Shown here one piece after another: positions 51,898 to 59,348 of a DNA stretch of 64,000 bases (within the stretch, counting starts at the first letter, position 1; each line of letters begins with the position of its first letter). The stretch covers positions 474,064 through 538,063 of the forward strand of contig NZ_JACAOY010000012.1 in assembly GCF_013385985.1 (NCBI RefSeq), read 5' to 3'. The position numbers and the translations under genes were made by a program. The notes beneath the pieces are model-generated. The model was not told the DNA's origin. It made no database searches and worked only from the letters and a program-made list of their open reading frames with translations. The stretch is from Pseudomonas sp. B6002. GTDB taxonomy: Bacteria; Pseudomonadota; Gammaproteobacteria; Pseudomonadales; Pseudomonadaceae.

Positions 51898-52212
51898 TCA
51901 AGACTGGAATGACTTGAGCACCGTCAGCAGGCTGGTGAGGTTGTCCGAGACACCGCCCTGGGCGACTTTCTCGGTAGCGGCGGCGCCGGCAGTGGTGTCG
52001 ACGCTGTAGATCTGCATCACGCCCTGGTTGGTCGCGGCCTGGGCCAGGGTATTTTGCTGCTGCTGCGCTGAAACGGCGTTCTGGAACAGGATCGCGGTGG
52101 CCTGGCCCATCGACTGGTAGATGGTGCTCATCGCCATCGCTGGCGATTCGGCCACCACTTTGACGTTGGTCTGGGTAACGGCGTCGGTAATTTGCTCGTT
52201 GACGAATGACAT
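51898..52212 (-). CDS. RebB-family R-body protein, copy 2
   Basis: 104 residues from the ATG at 52212 (AAGGAAA upstream). It differs from copy 1 only at residues 3, 5 and 6 and at two C-terminal positions (GGVSDN for GGVADN, LLTVLKS for LLTILKS). R-body assembly in Caedibacter and in Pseudomonas needs more than one Reb polypeptide; having two near-identical subunits could tune the ratio or the ribbon properties. 50 bases separate it from copy 1. Confidence 0.88.
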   Translation of the reverse strand: MSFVNEQITDAVTQTNVKVVAESPAMAMSTIYQSMGQATAILFQNAVSAQQQQNTLAQAATNQGVMQIYSVDTTAGAAATEKVAQGGVSDNLTSLLTVLKSFQS

Positions 52213-52294
52213 GGTCAATTTCCTTATTTAATACACGGCGCATTCCGTGTTCATGAATGAACGTTGTAAAACAATCGCTGTGAAGCCTTGCAGG

Positions 52295-52630
52295 CTAGGG
52301 TTTCGTCGCAGGGTCCAGGATCGCCTCGATCTGCACGATCAGCCCCTGGATCAGCGTCTGCACTTCCTGACGCTTGCGCGCGATCTGTGTCTCACTGTCC
52401 GCCACCGCGCCATCAAGCACCTGGCGCACCGCCGCTTCACGTTGCTCGGCGGCCACCCTTAACGCTTGCTCGTTGGCCTTGGACTGCTCAAGCACCAGGG
52501 CTGCACGCTTGAGCGTTTCATCCACGACGGCCTGGGGTGCGCCGGCGAAGGTTTGCGGGTTGCGAATCAACGCTTCTAGCCGCTGCCGATCGGCAGCGGA
52601 CAGTACCGGTGGTTGCATAGGGGGAGCCAT
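52295..52630 (-). CDS. Small coiled-coil protein of the R-body locus
   Basis: 111 residues from the ATG at 52630 with an ideal AGGAGG. I do not recognise a named family. A Pro-rich start (MAPPMQPPVLSAADRQRLEALIRNP) is followed by an almost continuous helix rich in Ala, Gln, Glu and Arg (about residues 40-105), which reads as a coiled coil, and it ends ILDPATKP. It has no signal peptide, membrane segment or enzyme motif. Its place between the peptidase-like gene and the rebB pair suggests an assembly or chaperone role; this is inference from context. Confidence 0.6.
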   Translation of the reverse strand: MAPPMQPPVLSAADRQRLEALIRNPQTFAGAPQAVVDETLKRAALVLEQSKANEQALRVAAEQREAAVRQVLDGAVADSETQIARKRQEVQTLIQGLIVQIEAILDPATKP

Positions 52631-52670
52631 GTGAACCTCCTGGTTCGATGCTTTACCGGCAACGGGGCCG

Positions 52671-53297
52671 CTAAAGCCGCACCTCGACGTTGTCTTGCCA
52701 GAAGCCGGCGAAGTAGAACAGTGATGAGGCATCGCAGAACGTCGCCAATTCTGCTGGCGTGATGGCTGAAGGCTGCTGATTGAAGATAGCCGACGGCGGT
52801 GGGACTAGATTGGCAGCGTTGTAAAGATTGCCCACTTCATAGCAGTTGGCTGCGAATTGTGAGCAAAACGAGCTACTGCCAATGTCGACCGACTCGTTGA
52901 TTCGCGTCACCAGATTGGTATCGGAACTCCAGCGCCGAAAAGCCGAGATCATGGCCGTCCACACGCTATAGCGACCGCGAATATCGCCGCCGATCTTGTC
53001 GAAGTAGAACTGCTTGGCGGCCAACGCGGCGGCTTCGCCCAATGCTTCGTCCACACAGGAAAAAACCATGGCCGAACGCGGAGGTTTTTCCAGGCTCAAA
53101 TCGGTCAAAGTCAGACCACTGCCGACACTTTCAATCACCAGTGTGTCACTCACCGCAATCGCAGGATGGACGACATTCAAGTAGCACGTGTCTTGGGAAA
53201 ACACCGTGGCCTTGACCAGTTGGCCAGCTTTGATAAATGCACGTGTGGCGCTGTCGTCGTCTTGTTTCACCGAGAAAATGATATCTCCAGGCTGCAT
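52671..53297 (-). CDS. Permuted NlpC/P60 (YiiX-like) cysteine-peptidase-fold protein of the R-body locus
   Basis: 208 residues from the ATG at 53297 (GAGGAG upstream; a GTG five codons earlier is less likely). The order of motifs is that of permuted papain-like NlpC/P60 proteins (YiiX/YebB type): PGDIIF at residues 3-8, His44 in VVHPAIAV, Glu56 in VIESVGSGL, and late Cys145 in SSSFCSQFAANCYE. Such proteins cut or transfer acyl/amide bonds in cell wall or lipids. It has no signal peptide, so it would act in the cytoplasm or be carried by the R-body. The assignment rests on motif order only; no search was possible. Confidence 0.55.
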   Translation of the reverse strand: MQPGDIIFSVKQDDDSATRAFIKAGQLVKATVFSQDTCYLNVVHPAIAVSDTLVIESVGSGLTLTDLSLEKPPRSAMVFSCVDEALGEAAALAAKQFYFDKIGGDIRGRYSVWTAMISAFRRWSSDTNLVTRINESVDIGSSSFCSQFAANCYEVGNLYNAANLVPPPSAIFNQQPSAITPAELATFCDASSLFYFAGFWQDNVEVRL

Positions 53298-53379
53298 GAT
53301 GTCGCTCCTCACTCAAGAAAAGTTACGTTCAGGTTGCTGTTGCCGCGTTCCAGAAGGGCTCTGGAACGTCGTGCTCGGT

Positions 53380-53952
53380 TCAGGCCGCTGGCGCAGCCCG
53401 GTTGGCCAAGGTGTCGGCGTACTTGGCGATGCTCTGGTCGATCTTGTCGATGGCCACACTGGCGGCCTCGGCCTCCATCGCCCCGGCAGCGGCAGCCACA
53501 GCGGCGGCGGCGCCCACCAGCAGATCGGTCGCCAGCGCACCCAGCGCATCCTCGGCAGCGGCCGGCAGGTTTTCCTTGACGATGTTTTCGGTCATTTGCT
53601 GGAGCAGCACGGCCTGGGCCGCCAACGCGATCTTGCTGACGCCGTCGAAATACCCCGCCGCCGACTGCGCCACCAACCCGGCGGCCTGGCTGATCATCAT
53701 GTCGGCGGGGACGGCGATCTGCGCCGGGGCATAGGCCACGTTCTGCGCATTGGTGAACTGCACGGCCTGCACAATCTGACTATTGAGCGCCGCAGTGCTG
53801 TCCGTGGAAGGCGTGCTGGCTTGGTTGAGCAAATGTTCGTTCATGCGCGCCATGACCGAGCGCGAAGGCGATGCCGCTGGAGCGGGTGCAGGGGTTTCGG
53901 CGGCGGGTGTTGCAGGTGCGGCAGCAGGTTTCTTCTTGCTGAACCATGACAT
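53380..53952 (-). CDS. Long RebB-family protein with N- and C-terminal extensions
   Basis: 190 residues; GGGGAG seven bases before the ATG. The first 35 residues are Lys/Ala/Pro-rich and disordered-looking (MSWFSKKKPAAAPATPAAET). A RebB-like helix pair follows (LNSQIVQAVQFTNAQNVAYAPAQ... AAGLVAQSAAGYFDGVSKIALAAQAVLLQQM). The C-terminal 75 residues are Ala-rich helices. The core is clearly related to the short Reb proteins but diverged (QFTNAQN in place of TQTNVK). It may be a scaffold, cap or nucleation subunit. Confidence 0.75.
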   Translation of the reverse strand: MSWFSKKKPAAAPATPAAETPAPAPAASPSRSVMARMNEHLLNQASTPSTDSTAALNSQIVQAVQFTNAQNVAYAPAQIAVPADMMISQAAGLVAQSAAGYFDGVSKIALAAQAVLLQQMTENIVKENLPAAAEDALGALATDLLVGAAAAVAAAAGAMEAEAASVAIDKIDQSIAKYADTLANRAAPAA

Positions 53953-53970
53953 GATCTGACTCCCCAGGGC

Positions 53971-54198
53971 TTAACCCTTCTCGCCAATCTGCATGATCAG
54001 CGCGACCGCCTTGGAGACCACCGCATTGGAGATCTGGTTCATGGCCTGCTGGCTGTTGACCGCATTCTGCAAGGACAAGCCCGCCGCGCTGCTGGCAACC
54101 TGGTACAGCGACGCGATGGCTTGGGCTGGCGCCTCCGCAACCACCTTGACGTTGGTTTGGGTGACCGCGTCGGTGATCTGACTGTTGACCTCTGTCAT
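53971..54198 (-). CDS. Short RebB-family protein
   Basis: 75 residues from the ATG at 54198 (AAGGAGAG upstream). Begins NSQITDAVTQTNVKVVAEAPAQAIASLYQ, matching the N-terminal half of the RebB copies almost exactly, but ends after LIMQIGEKG, lacking their C-terminal 35 residues. It is the first structural gene after the sigma factor gene. The different length suggests a distinct subunit, comparable to the multiple sizes of Reb proteins elsewhere. Confidence 0.83.
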   Translation of the reverse strand: MTEVNSQITDAVTQTNVKVVAEAPAQAIASLYQVASSAAGLSLQNAVNSQQAMNQISNAVVSKAVALIMQIGEKG

Positions 54199-54301
54199 AC
54201 ATCTCTCCTTGATGAAATGCACCCGGACATGGGCGTATTGAATGGCGGCGTGGTGTGCTCATAGAACTTGAACGCCCCCCGCCGACCGTTGTGAATAAAG
54301 T

Positions 54302-54844
54302 TCAGCGCAAGGCAATCCGCAGCAGTTGCACACGCTTGCGGACCAGCGGCAGTTTCACCTGCAACTCGGCAGCGATTTGCGGGTAAGGCAACTCATCCAC
54401 GAAACGCATTTCGAACAGGCGCTGCTGTGAAACCGGTAACTGCGCCAGGTGCGCCTCGATCCGTTCCAGGCGTTCGTAACATTCCACGCGCTCTAGCACC
54501 GAGGCACAGGGGGCGGCGAGTTCGGCCAGGTGATCGTGTTCAAGCACCACCGAATCATCGAACACTCGCCCCTCACGCTTACTGCGCCGCAGGCTGTCAA
54601 AGAACACGTGGTCGAGCACCAGGAACAGAAACCCCTGGGGATCGCGAATACGCTCCGGTGAACGCCGAAAAAACAGCAAGGCCTTGATGGCCGTCGCTGA
54701 CAGCCATTCCTGGCCCTGATCCTGATTGCCTTTAGCCCGGCGCAAGGCCCGGCGCTTGAGTTCCCCCTGTACCGAACGCCAACTCGCTTCGAACAACCGG
54801 TCGTCAGCCACGGCTGCTTTGTTCAACTCAAAAGTCATCCCCAT
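54302..54844 (-). CDS. RNA polymerase sigma factor (ECF-like) of the R-body locus
   Basis: 180 residues from the ATG at 54844 (GGGAG upstream; another ATG two codons on). A region-2-like helix set (ATAIKALLFFRRSPERIRDPQGFLFLVLDHVFFDSLRRSKREG) and region 4 (LERIEAHLAQLPVSQQRLFEMRFVDELPYPQIAAELQVKLPLVRKRVQ) are visible. No anti-sigma gene is adjacent. It lies directly upstream of the structural genes and probably transcribes them. The 103 bases to the next gene are the likely place for its target promoter. Confidence 0.82.
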   Translation of the reverse strand: MGMTFELNKAAVADDRLFEASWRSVQGELKRRALRRAKGNQDQGQEWLSATAIKALLFFRRSPERIRDPQGFLFLVLDHVFFDSLRRSKREGRVFDDSVVLEHDHLAELAAPCASVLERVECYERLERIEAHLAQLPVSQQRLFEMRFVDELPYPQIAAELQVKLPLVRKRVQLLRIALR

Positions 54845-54931
54845 CACGCGCACTCCCTTGCATTTTTGATGAAGGATCAGTCTGAGAGGATTCAACGAAG
54901 CAACGCTGTTACCTGGGGAACACAGCACCGA

Positions 54932-55627
54932 CTAATTCAACGAAAAAGCCTTGCGCCGCAGGTGGTCGAGGTCATTAATCACCATTCGCTCCAAGTTGCC
55001 GCTGATCAGGCCACTGCGGCGCCAAAGCTGCAGTTGCACGTTCAGTTTGGGGCGACTGGTGTTAAGCATGGACGCCAGCACTCCTTGGTTGGCCGGCAAG
55101 GACACGCTGGGCATGGCCAGGGCCAGGTCGATGTCATCCATGTTCGCCAGCAGAAAGCGCGCCAGCCGCGACTCCAGCCGATGCAGGCTCACCAGCTCCA
55201 GCAACTCGATGACATGCAGCAGCCGCATCATCATCAACATCAGCAGGCGCCGCAGAAATACCGGTTCCTCGAACAGCACAGCAAAATGCCGGCTGCCCAA
55301 TTGCAACATGCGCGTCTGGCCACTGGCGAAGGTCGACGATTCGCGCCCATGTCCCTTGATCAAGGCGGTCTCCCCCACGACCTGCCCGGCACCGACGCTG
55401 CCGATGATCTGCTCCCGACCATCAGGGCCCTGCATCACCGAATAAATCCGCCCCTCCACCACCAACGCGATGAATTCGAGGGTGTCGTCCTTGAAATAGA
55501 GCACTTCGCGATCATCCAGCGTGCGCTCCACCATATGGGTCGCGACGTGGTGCAACAGGTGTTCCGGCATACCCCGAAACAAATCGGAACGGGCCAGCAG
55601 GGCTTGTCGCAACGGGAGATCGAGCAT
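54932..55627 (-). CDS. Crp/Fnr-family regulator of the R-body locus
   Basis: 231 residues from the ATG at 55627 (AAAGGA six bases upstream). Cyclic-nucleotide-binding-like barrel (VLYFKDDTLEFIALVVEGRIYSVMQGPDGREQIIGSVGAGQVVGETALI), long dimer helix, and C-terminal HTH (LPANQGVLASMLNTSRPKLNVQLQLWRRSGLI). No Fnr cysteines near the start. It differs from the Crp-type protein at 36.5 kb. First gene of the cluster, 88 bases before the sigma gene; together they suggest two-step control of R-body production. Confidence 0.83.
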   Translation of the reverse strand: MLDLPLRQALLARSDLFRGMPEHLLHHVATHMVERTLDDREVLYFKDDTLEFIALVVEGRIYSVMQGPDGREQIIGSVGAGQVVGETALIKGHGRESSTFASGQTRMLQLGSRHFAVLFEEPVFLRRLLMLMMMRLLHVIELLELVSLHRLESRLARFLLANMDDIDLALAMPSVSLPANQGVLASMLNTSRPKLNVQLQLWRRSGLISGNLERMVINDLDHLRRKAFSLN

Positions 55628-55797
55628 CACGGTTCCTTTGGAATGCATGCGTTCACCTGGTCTGACGGGAAAATGCTGCGCGCACGGCGCAGAGAGGTGC
55701 TTTAAAGCCAACGGGGCAAAGCAAACAAAGGGACGTCCGGCCGGCGGACTTGTGAATGCATGGAAAACGCCAGCATTGGCGACAAAAAACACCGGCG

Positions 55798-55826
55798 TGG
55801 ACGCCTTGAACCGACATGGGTATGAT
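55798..55826 (+). promoter_or_regulatory. Probable sigma70 promoter of the tRNA-Arg gene
   Basis: TGGACG (-35, four of six matches) and TATGAT (-10, five of six) separated by 17 bases, 14 bases before the tRNA 5' end. Confidence 0.5.
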
Positions 55827-55839
55827 GTCGCCCGCACAA

Positions 55840-55916
55840 GCATCCGTAGCTCAGCTGGATAGAGTACTGCCCTCCGAAGGCAGGGGTCGTGGGTTCGAAT
55901 CCCGCCGGGTGCACCA
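55840..55916 (+). tRNA. tRNA-Arg (anticodon CCG)
   Basis: A 77-base cloverleaf: acceptor stem GCATCCG / CGGGTGC (one T-G pair), D-loop AGCTCAGCTGGATAGAG, anticodon stem CTGCC / GGCAG with loop CTCCGAA (anticodon CCG at 55874-55876), T-loop GGTTCGAATC, and encoded CCA end. It reads CGG codons. tRNA-Arg genes often serve as integration sites; no integrase or duplicated 3' end was seen here. Confidence 0.97.
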
Positions 55917-55930
55917 GATACAAACGAAAA

Positions 55931-55961
55931 AGCCCCAGGCCGAAAGACCTGGGGCTTTTTT
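55931..55961 (+). terminator. Rho-independent terminator after tRNA-Arg
   Basis: AGCCCCAGG / CCTGGGGCT stem with an 8-base loop followed by TTTTTT, 15 bases past the tRNA. It can also serve the convergent anti-sigma gene. Confidence 0.9.
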
Positions 55962-55973
55962 GTGGGTGCTGAT

Positions 55974-56567
55974 TCACCGCTTCTGCAATGCCTCCAACCT
56001 TGCCGGCAAATCCTCCCCAGGGAAGCGCTCATGCAGCGCCAGCAGCTTCTCATCCGCCGCCCTCGCCTGCCCTGCTTCACGCAGTCTCATAATTTCCCGC
56101 AAACCCTCCTCCAACGAAGGCAACGCCACCGGCGCGCGTTTGCTAAGCCTGGCGCTGGACTCATCCGCCATCGAGCCCATGACTTGTGCACTGTCGGCCT
56201 TGGGTGCAACGGCAAGGCGTGCCACGGGCGCAGGGGCGGACATCGGGGGCGGCGCCGGGCGGGCGGCTTCTTCGTGGAGCGCAGAGAAGGTCGCCGTGGA
56301 GATTTCCGGCTGTGGCACGGGCGAGCGCATCACCACGCCGATCATCAGCGCCAAGCCCGCCACAGTGGCGAATGCCATCTGCCAGCGCGGGCGTTGGCAA
56401 GCCTGCAGCCAGCGCTGCCACAGGTTCGGCTGTGGGGCCGGGGCTTCGCGGCGGGCGGTGGCGAGGATGAAGGCGTCGAGGGACGCAGGCGGTTCGCCGG
56501 TGCTGTGTTGACGATAGTGCTGGAGCAGCACGTCGTCGGGGTCCGGGGTGTGTCGGGAGTCGGTCAT
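55974..56567 (-). CDS. Probable anti-sigma factor, single-span membrane protein
   Basis: 197 residues: a cytoplasmic N-terminus of about 60 residues ([31 protein letters not shown]), one membrane helix ([17 protein letters not shown]), then a Pro/Ala-rich periplasmic stretch and a C-terminal helical unit ([39 protein letters not shown]). It overlaps the ECF sigma gene by four bases (ATGA), the usual sign of a cognate anti-sigma. No zinc-binding HxxxCxxC motif is present. Confidence 0.7.
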   Translation of the reverse strand: MTDSRHTPDPDDVLLQHYRQHSTGEPPASLDAFILATARREAPAPQPNLWQRWLQACQRPRWQMAFATVAGLALMIGVVMRSPVPQPEISTATFSALHEEAARPAPPPMSAPAPVARLAVAPKADSAQVMGSMADESSARLSKRAPVALPSLEEGLREIMRLREAGQARAADEKLLALHERFPGEDLPARLEALQKR

Positions 56568-57136
56568 GCGGATATCTCCTCGGCCAGCAGGCGGCGCAGT
56601 TTCTGCTGGGCGTAACGCAGGCGGCTTTTTACGGTTTCCAGCGGGGCATTGGTGAGCGCGGCGATTTGCGGCACTTCGAGGTCGCCGTGCAGGCGCAGCA
56701 GGAAGACTTCTCGCTGGTCTTCGGGCAAGTCTTGCAGGGCAGCGTTGAGGCGCGCCTGGTCGCGACTCAAGCTGAGTTGCTGCTCGGGGCCGGCACTGTC
56801 GTCGGCCTGGGCATGCAGTTGCTCGTCGTAGCTGTCGTGCAAAGGATTGTGAATGCCGTGCTTGCGCCAGTAGTCGATCAGGCGGTTGCGGGCAATCTGG
56901 AACAACCAGGTGCGAAAGCTCGCCCTGCCCTGTGGCTGGGTATTGCTGCGGATCAGGCTGAGCCAGGTCTCCTGGTAGATTTCCTCGGCCAGTTCGGCTT
57001 TGTTGCTCAGGGACACCAGGAACCGGTACAAGCTCTGGCGATGCCGCGCGTACAGAACCTCGAACGCGGCCCCCTCACCGGTTCGGTAGCGGGCCAGCAG
57101 CGCTTCATCGCTGGGTGAATCGTCTGGGACGGCCAT
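56564..57136 (-). CDS. ECF RNA polymerase sigma factor
   Basis: 190 residues. Region 2 (FEVLYARHRQSLYRFLVSLSNKAELAEEIYQETWLSLI... FRTWLFQIARNRLIDYWRK) and region 4 (LNAALQDLPEDQREVFLLRLHGDLEVPQIAALTNAPLETVKSRLRYAQQKLR) are textbook ECF. It forms an operon with the membrane anti-sigma protein and sits next to a von Willebrand lipoprotein gene that may be its target. AAGGAG lies 12 bases before the ATG. Confidence 0.9.
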   Translation of the reverse strand: MAVPDDSPSDEALLARYRTGEGAAFEVLYARHRQSLYRFLVSLSNKAELAEEIYQETWLSLIRSNTQPQGRASFRTWLFQIARNRLIDYWRKHGIHNPLHDSYDEQLHAQADDSAGPEQQLSLSRDQARLNAALQDLPEDQREVFLLRLHGDLEVPQIAALTNAPLETVKSRLRYAQQKLRRLLAEEISA

Positions 57137-57166
57137 GCGGGTGGCGAACTCCTTTCGGTATTCCTT

Positions 57167-57254
57167 CTAGGAGCCGGCTTGCCGGCGATTGCGGTGTGTC
57201 GGGTGACGCATGCGCCACAGAGAGTCCGCTATCGCCGGCAAGCCGGCTCCTACA
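57167..57254. repeat. REP doublet
   Basis: Inverted TCTAGGAGCCGGCTTGCCGG and CCGGCAAGCCGGCTCCTACA units. It lies between the vWA lipoprotein gene (20 bases past its stop) and the ECF sigma gene. Confidence 0.9.
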
Positions 57255-57274
57255 GGTGGGCGGTGTGGTGGAAA

Positions 57275-58927
57275 TCAGTGTTTGAGGGCCAGGGCCATTT
57301 CGACCAGTTGCACGAATTCGTTGCGCAGGCCAAAGGGGTCATCGCCCCGGGCCGAGCGTGCCAGTGCGGCCGTGTCACTCAAACTCATGGACCCAGTGTA
57401 GCGGCCATCGCCCTTGAGCTGTTGGGCAAAGGCGGCCACGGCCGCCGAGAAGCGCAGGTCGTCGCTGGCCTTGTTTGATGCGTTGCTGATCGGGCGCTTG
57501 ATCAAGCGGCTCTCGCCCCCCGCAGCGGGCTTGTAGCGCACGCGCAACATGGCCAGTTCAGCGGAGTTGCCTGCCAACGAGGGCTCACTGGCGTAGCGCA
57601 ATGGTTCTATCCAGCCTCTCTTGCCCTTCGGCACGATTTCGTACAGCGCAGTTACCGTATGCCCTGCGCCGATTTCACCGGCGTCGACCTTGTCGTTGTT
57701 GAAATCCTCACGCTTGAGCGCACGGTTTTCATAGCCGAGCAAACGGTACTCGCTGACCTGGGCCGGGTTGAACTCCACCTGCAACTTCACGTCCCGCGCG
57801 ACGATCGCCAGGGTCGAGCTGAGCTGGTCCACCAGCACCTTGCGGGCTTCGCGCAGGTTGTCGATATACGCATAGTTGCCATCGCCTGCATCGGCCAGCT
57901 GTTCCATCAGGTGCTCGTTGTAGTTATCCACACCAAACCCCAGGGTGGTGAGGGAGACACCACTTTTGCGCTGGTCCACGGCCATCTGCTTGAGGCTGTC
58001 GAAGTCGCTGACACCCACATTGAAGTCACCGTCGGTCGCCAGCAGAATGCGGTTGATACCCTTGTCGATAAAGCCTTCGCGGGCCATCTGGTAGGCCAGT
58101 TCAATACCCGAGGCCCCTGCGGTGGAGCCGCCTGCGGTGAGCTGGTCGATGACATTGCGGATTTTCGCCTTGTCGCGGCCGGAAGTAGGCTTGAGCACCA
58201 CGCGCGACTCACCGGCGTACACCACCAGCGACACATGGTCTTGCTCACGCAGTTGATCCACCAGCAACTTCAAGGTGCTTTTCACCAGCGGCAGGCCTTC
58301 CGGGCGGTCCATGGAACCGGACACGTCCACCAGGAACACCAGGTTGGCCGGCGCCAGCTGCGCCACGGCGCGGTCGGACGCCTTGATGCCGATGCGCAGC
58401 AATTGCGTGTCTGGATTCCACGGCGTGGCCACCACCTCGGTGGTCACGCCAAAGGGTGAGCCATCCGTGGGCAACGCGTAGCTGTAGGGGAAGTAGTTGA
58501 CCATTTCTTCCAATCGCACGGCACCGTCAGGCGGCAAACGGCCTCCGTTGAGGAATCGTCGCACGTTGGCGTAGCTGCCGGTGTCGACGTCGACACTGAA
58601 GGTCGAGACCGGTGTCTCGACCACGCGGTGCACCGGGTTGTCCGGCAGGTTGGCGTATTGCTCACGGGGTTCGCTGCGGTACGCCATTGCCGTCGAGTCT
58701 TGCTCCATCAACCGCGCAGTTATCGGGGCTGGCAGCGCCATGCGTTTGACCAGTGCGCCCTGCGCAGGCTCGCTGTTCAACTCGGAAAGGGGCGCTGCGA
58801 CGGTGGCTAATTCAGGCTTGGCCTCCTCGCGGGAAGAAGAGAGCCCGCACCCGGCAAGGGCGAGCAACGAGACGACGGCAAAGCCCTGGAAGAAAGGGCG
58901 CAGGTACAGTTTGGGAAGAGAAAACAT
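57275..58927 (-). CDS. von Willebrand factor type A lipoprotein (YfbK-like)
   Basis: 550 residues with lipobox LALAGC (Cys27). An N-terminal vWF-type domain (TFSVDVDTGSYANVRRFLNGGRLPPDGAVRLEEMVNYFPYSY) precedes the vWA domain, whose MIDAS DVSGS starts at residue 201 (LVFLVDVSGSMDRPEG) with Thr and Asp partners (ATDGDFNVGVSDF). A DUF3520-type C-terminal domain follows (LGYENRALKREDFNNDKVDAGEIGAGHTVTALYEI). The order is that of E. coli YfbK, whose function is unknown. Same strand and upstream of the ECF sigma/anti-sigma pair, separated by a REP doublet. Confidence 0.87.
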   Translation of the reverse strand: MFSLPKLYLRPFFQGFAVVSLLALAGCGLSSSREEAKPELATVAAPLSELNSEPAQGALVKRMALPAPITARLMEQDSTAMAYRSEPREQYANLPDNPVHRVVETPVSTFSVDVDTGSYANVRRFLNGGRLPPDGAVRLEEMVNYFPYSYALPTDGSPFGVTTEVVATPWNPDTQLLRIGIKASDRAVAQLAPANLVFLVDVSGSMDRPEGLPLVKSTLKLLVDQLREQDHVSLVVYAGESRVVLKPTSGRDKAKIRNVIDQLTAGGSTAGASGIELAYQMAREGFIDKGINRILLATDGDFNVGVSDFDSLKQMAVDQRKSGVSLTTLGFGVDNYNEHLMEQLADAGDGNYAYIDNLREARKVLVDQLSSTLAIVARDVKLQVEFNPAQVSEYRLLGYENRALKREDFNNDKVDAGEIGAGHTVTALYEIVPKGKRGWIEPLRYASEPSLAGNSAELAMLRVRYKPAAGGESRLIKRPISNASNKASDDLRFSAAVAAFAQQLKGDGRYTGSMSLSDTAALARSARGDDPFGLRNEFVQLVEMALALKH

Positions 58928-59348
58928 GGCGACAGGACCTCGCGGATAAATGATGCCTACACAGCATCAGACGCAAGGTACCTTCGGTTCGGGTTACGCC
59001 TCGGCATTTTCCATTCAGTACATTGGCGCTCTACCAGTGCAGGGATGAATCAGGGCGATTCTGTAAGCCTATGTATATGTAATTTATTTTCCAGGGACCA
59101 ACTTTCGAAAAGCCCGCGAATACAAATATAGGGAACCCGTTCCAATCCGGAACCTACGACACGCCACCGTATTTACTTTTAAACAGCACATTTGCAACAA
59201 CATGCGACCCCGCTCCGCAGCAGCCTTTCAGAAACATATAAATGATTGGCCCACGGGCTTAGCGCTGCCAACTTAGCCTTTGCAATAGGAGATTGCTCGA
59301 AGTCAATTAGCAAGGATAAAAACAAGCACCACTTGGAACATTCTTCAC
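58928..59348. other. Intergenic region upstream of the protease gene
   Basis: 421 bases, AT-richer than the surroundings. I see no gene or RNA. It contains an inverted repeat GGAAC-CC-GTTCC near 59133-59144 and several AT stretches that may hold the two divergent promoters. No clear -35/-10 pair could be assigned. Confidence 0.4.

Noticed and set aside
55840-55916. tRNA-Arg as an attachment site for an integrative element carrying the R-body genes
   Set aside because: No integrase gene, no visible direct repeat of the tRNA 3' end, and the neighbouring genes look like stable chromosome.
1653-57254. REP doublets as CRISPR repeats or small RNA genes
   Set aside because: They are dispersed inverted pairs without regular spacing or spacers, and match the known REP/REPIN pattern of fluorescent pseudomonads.
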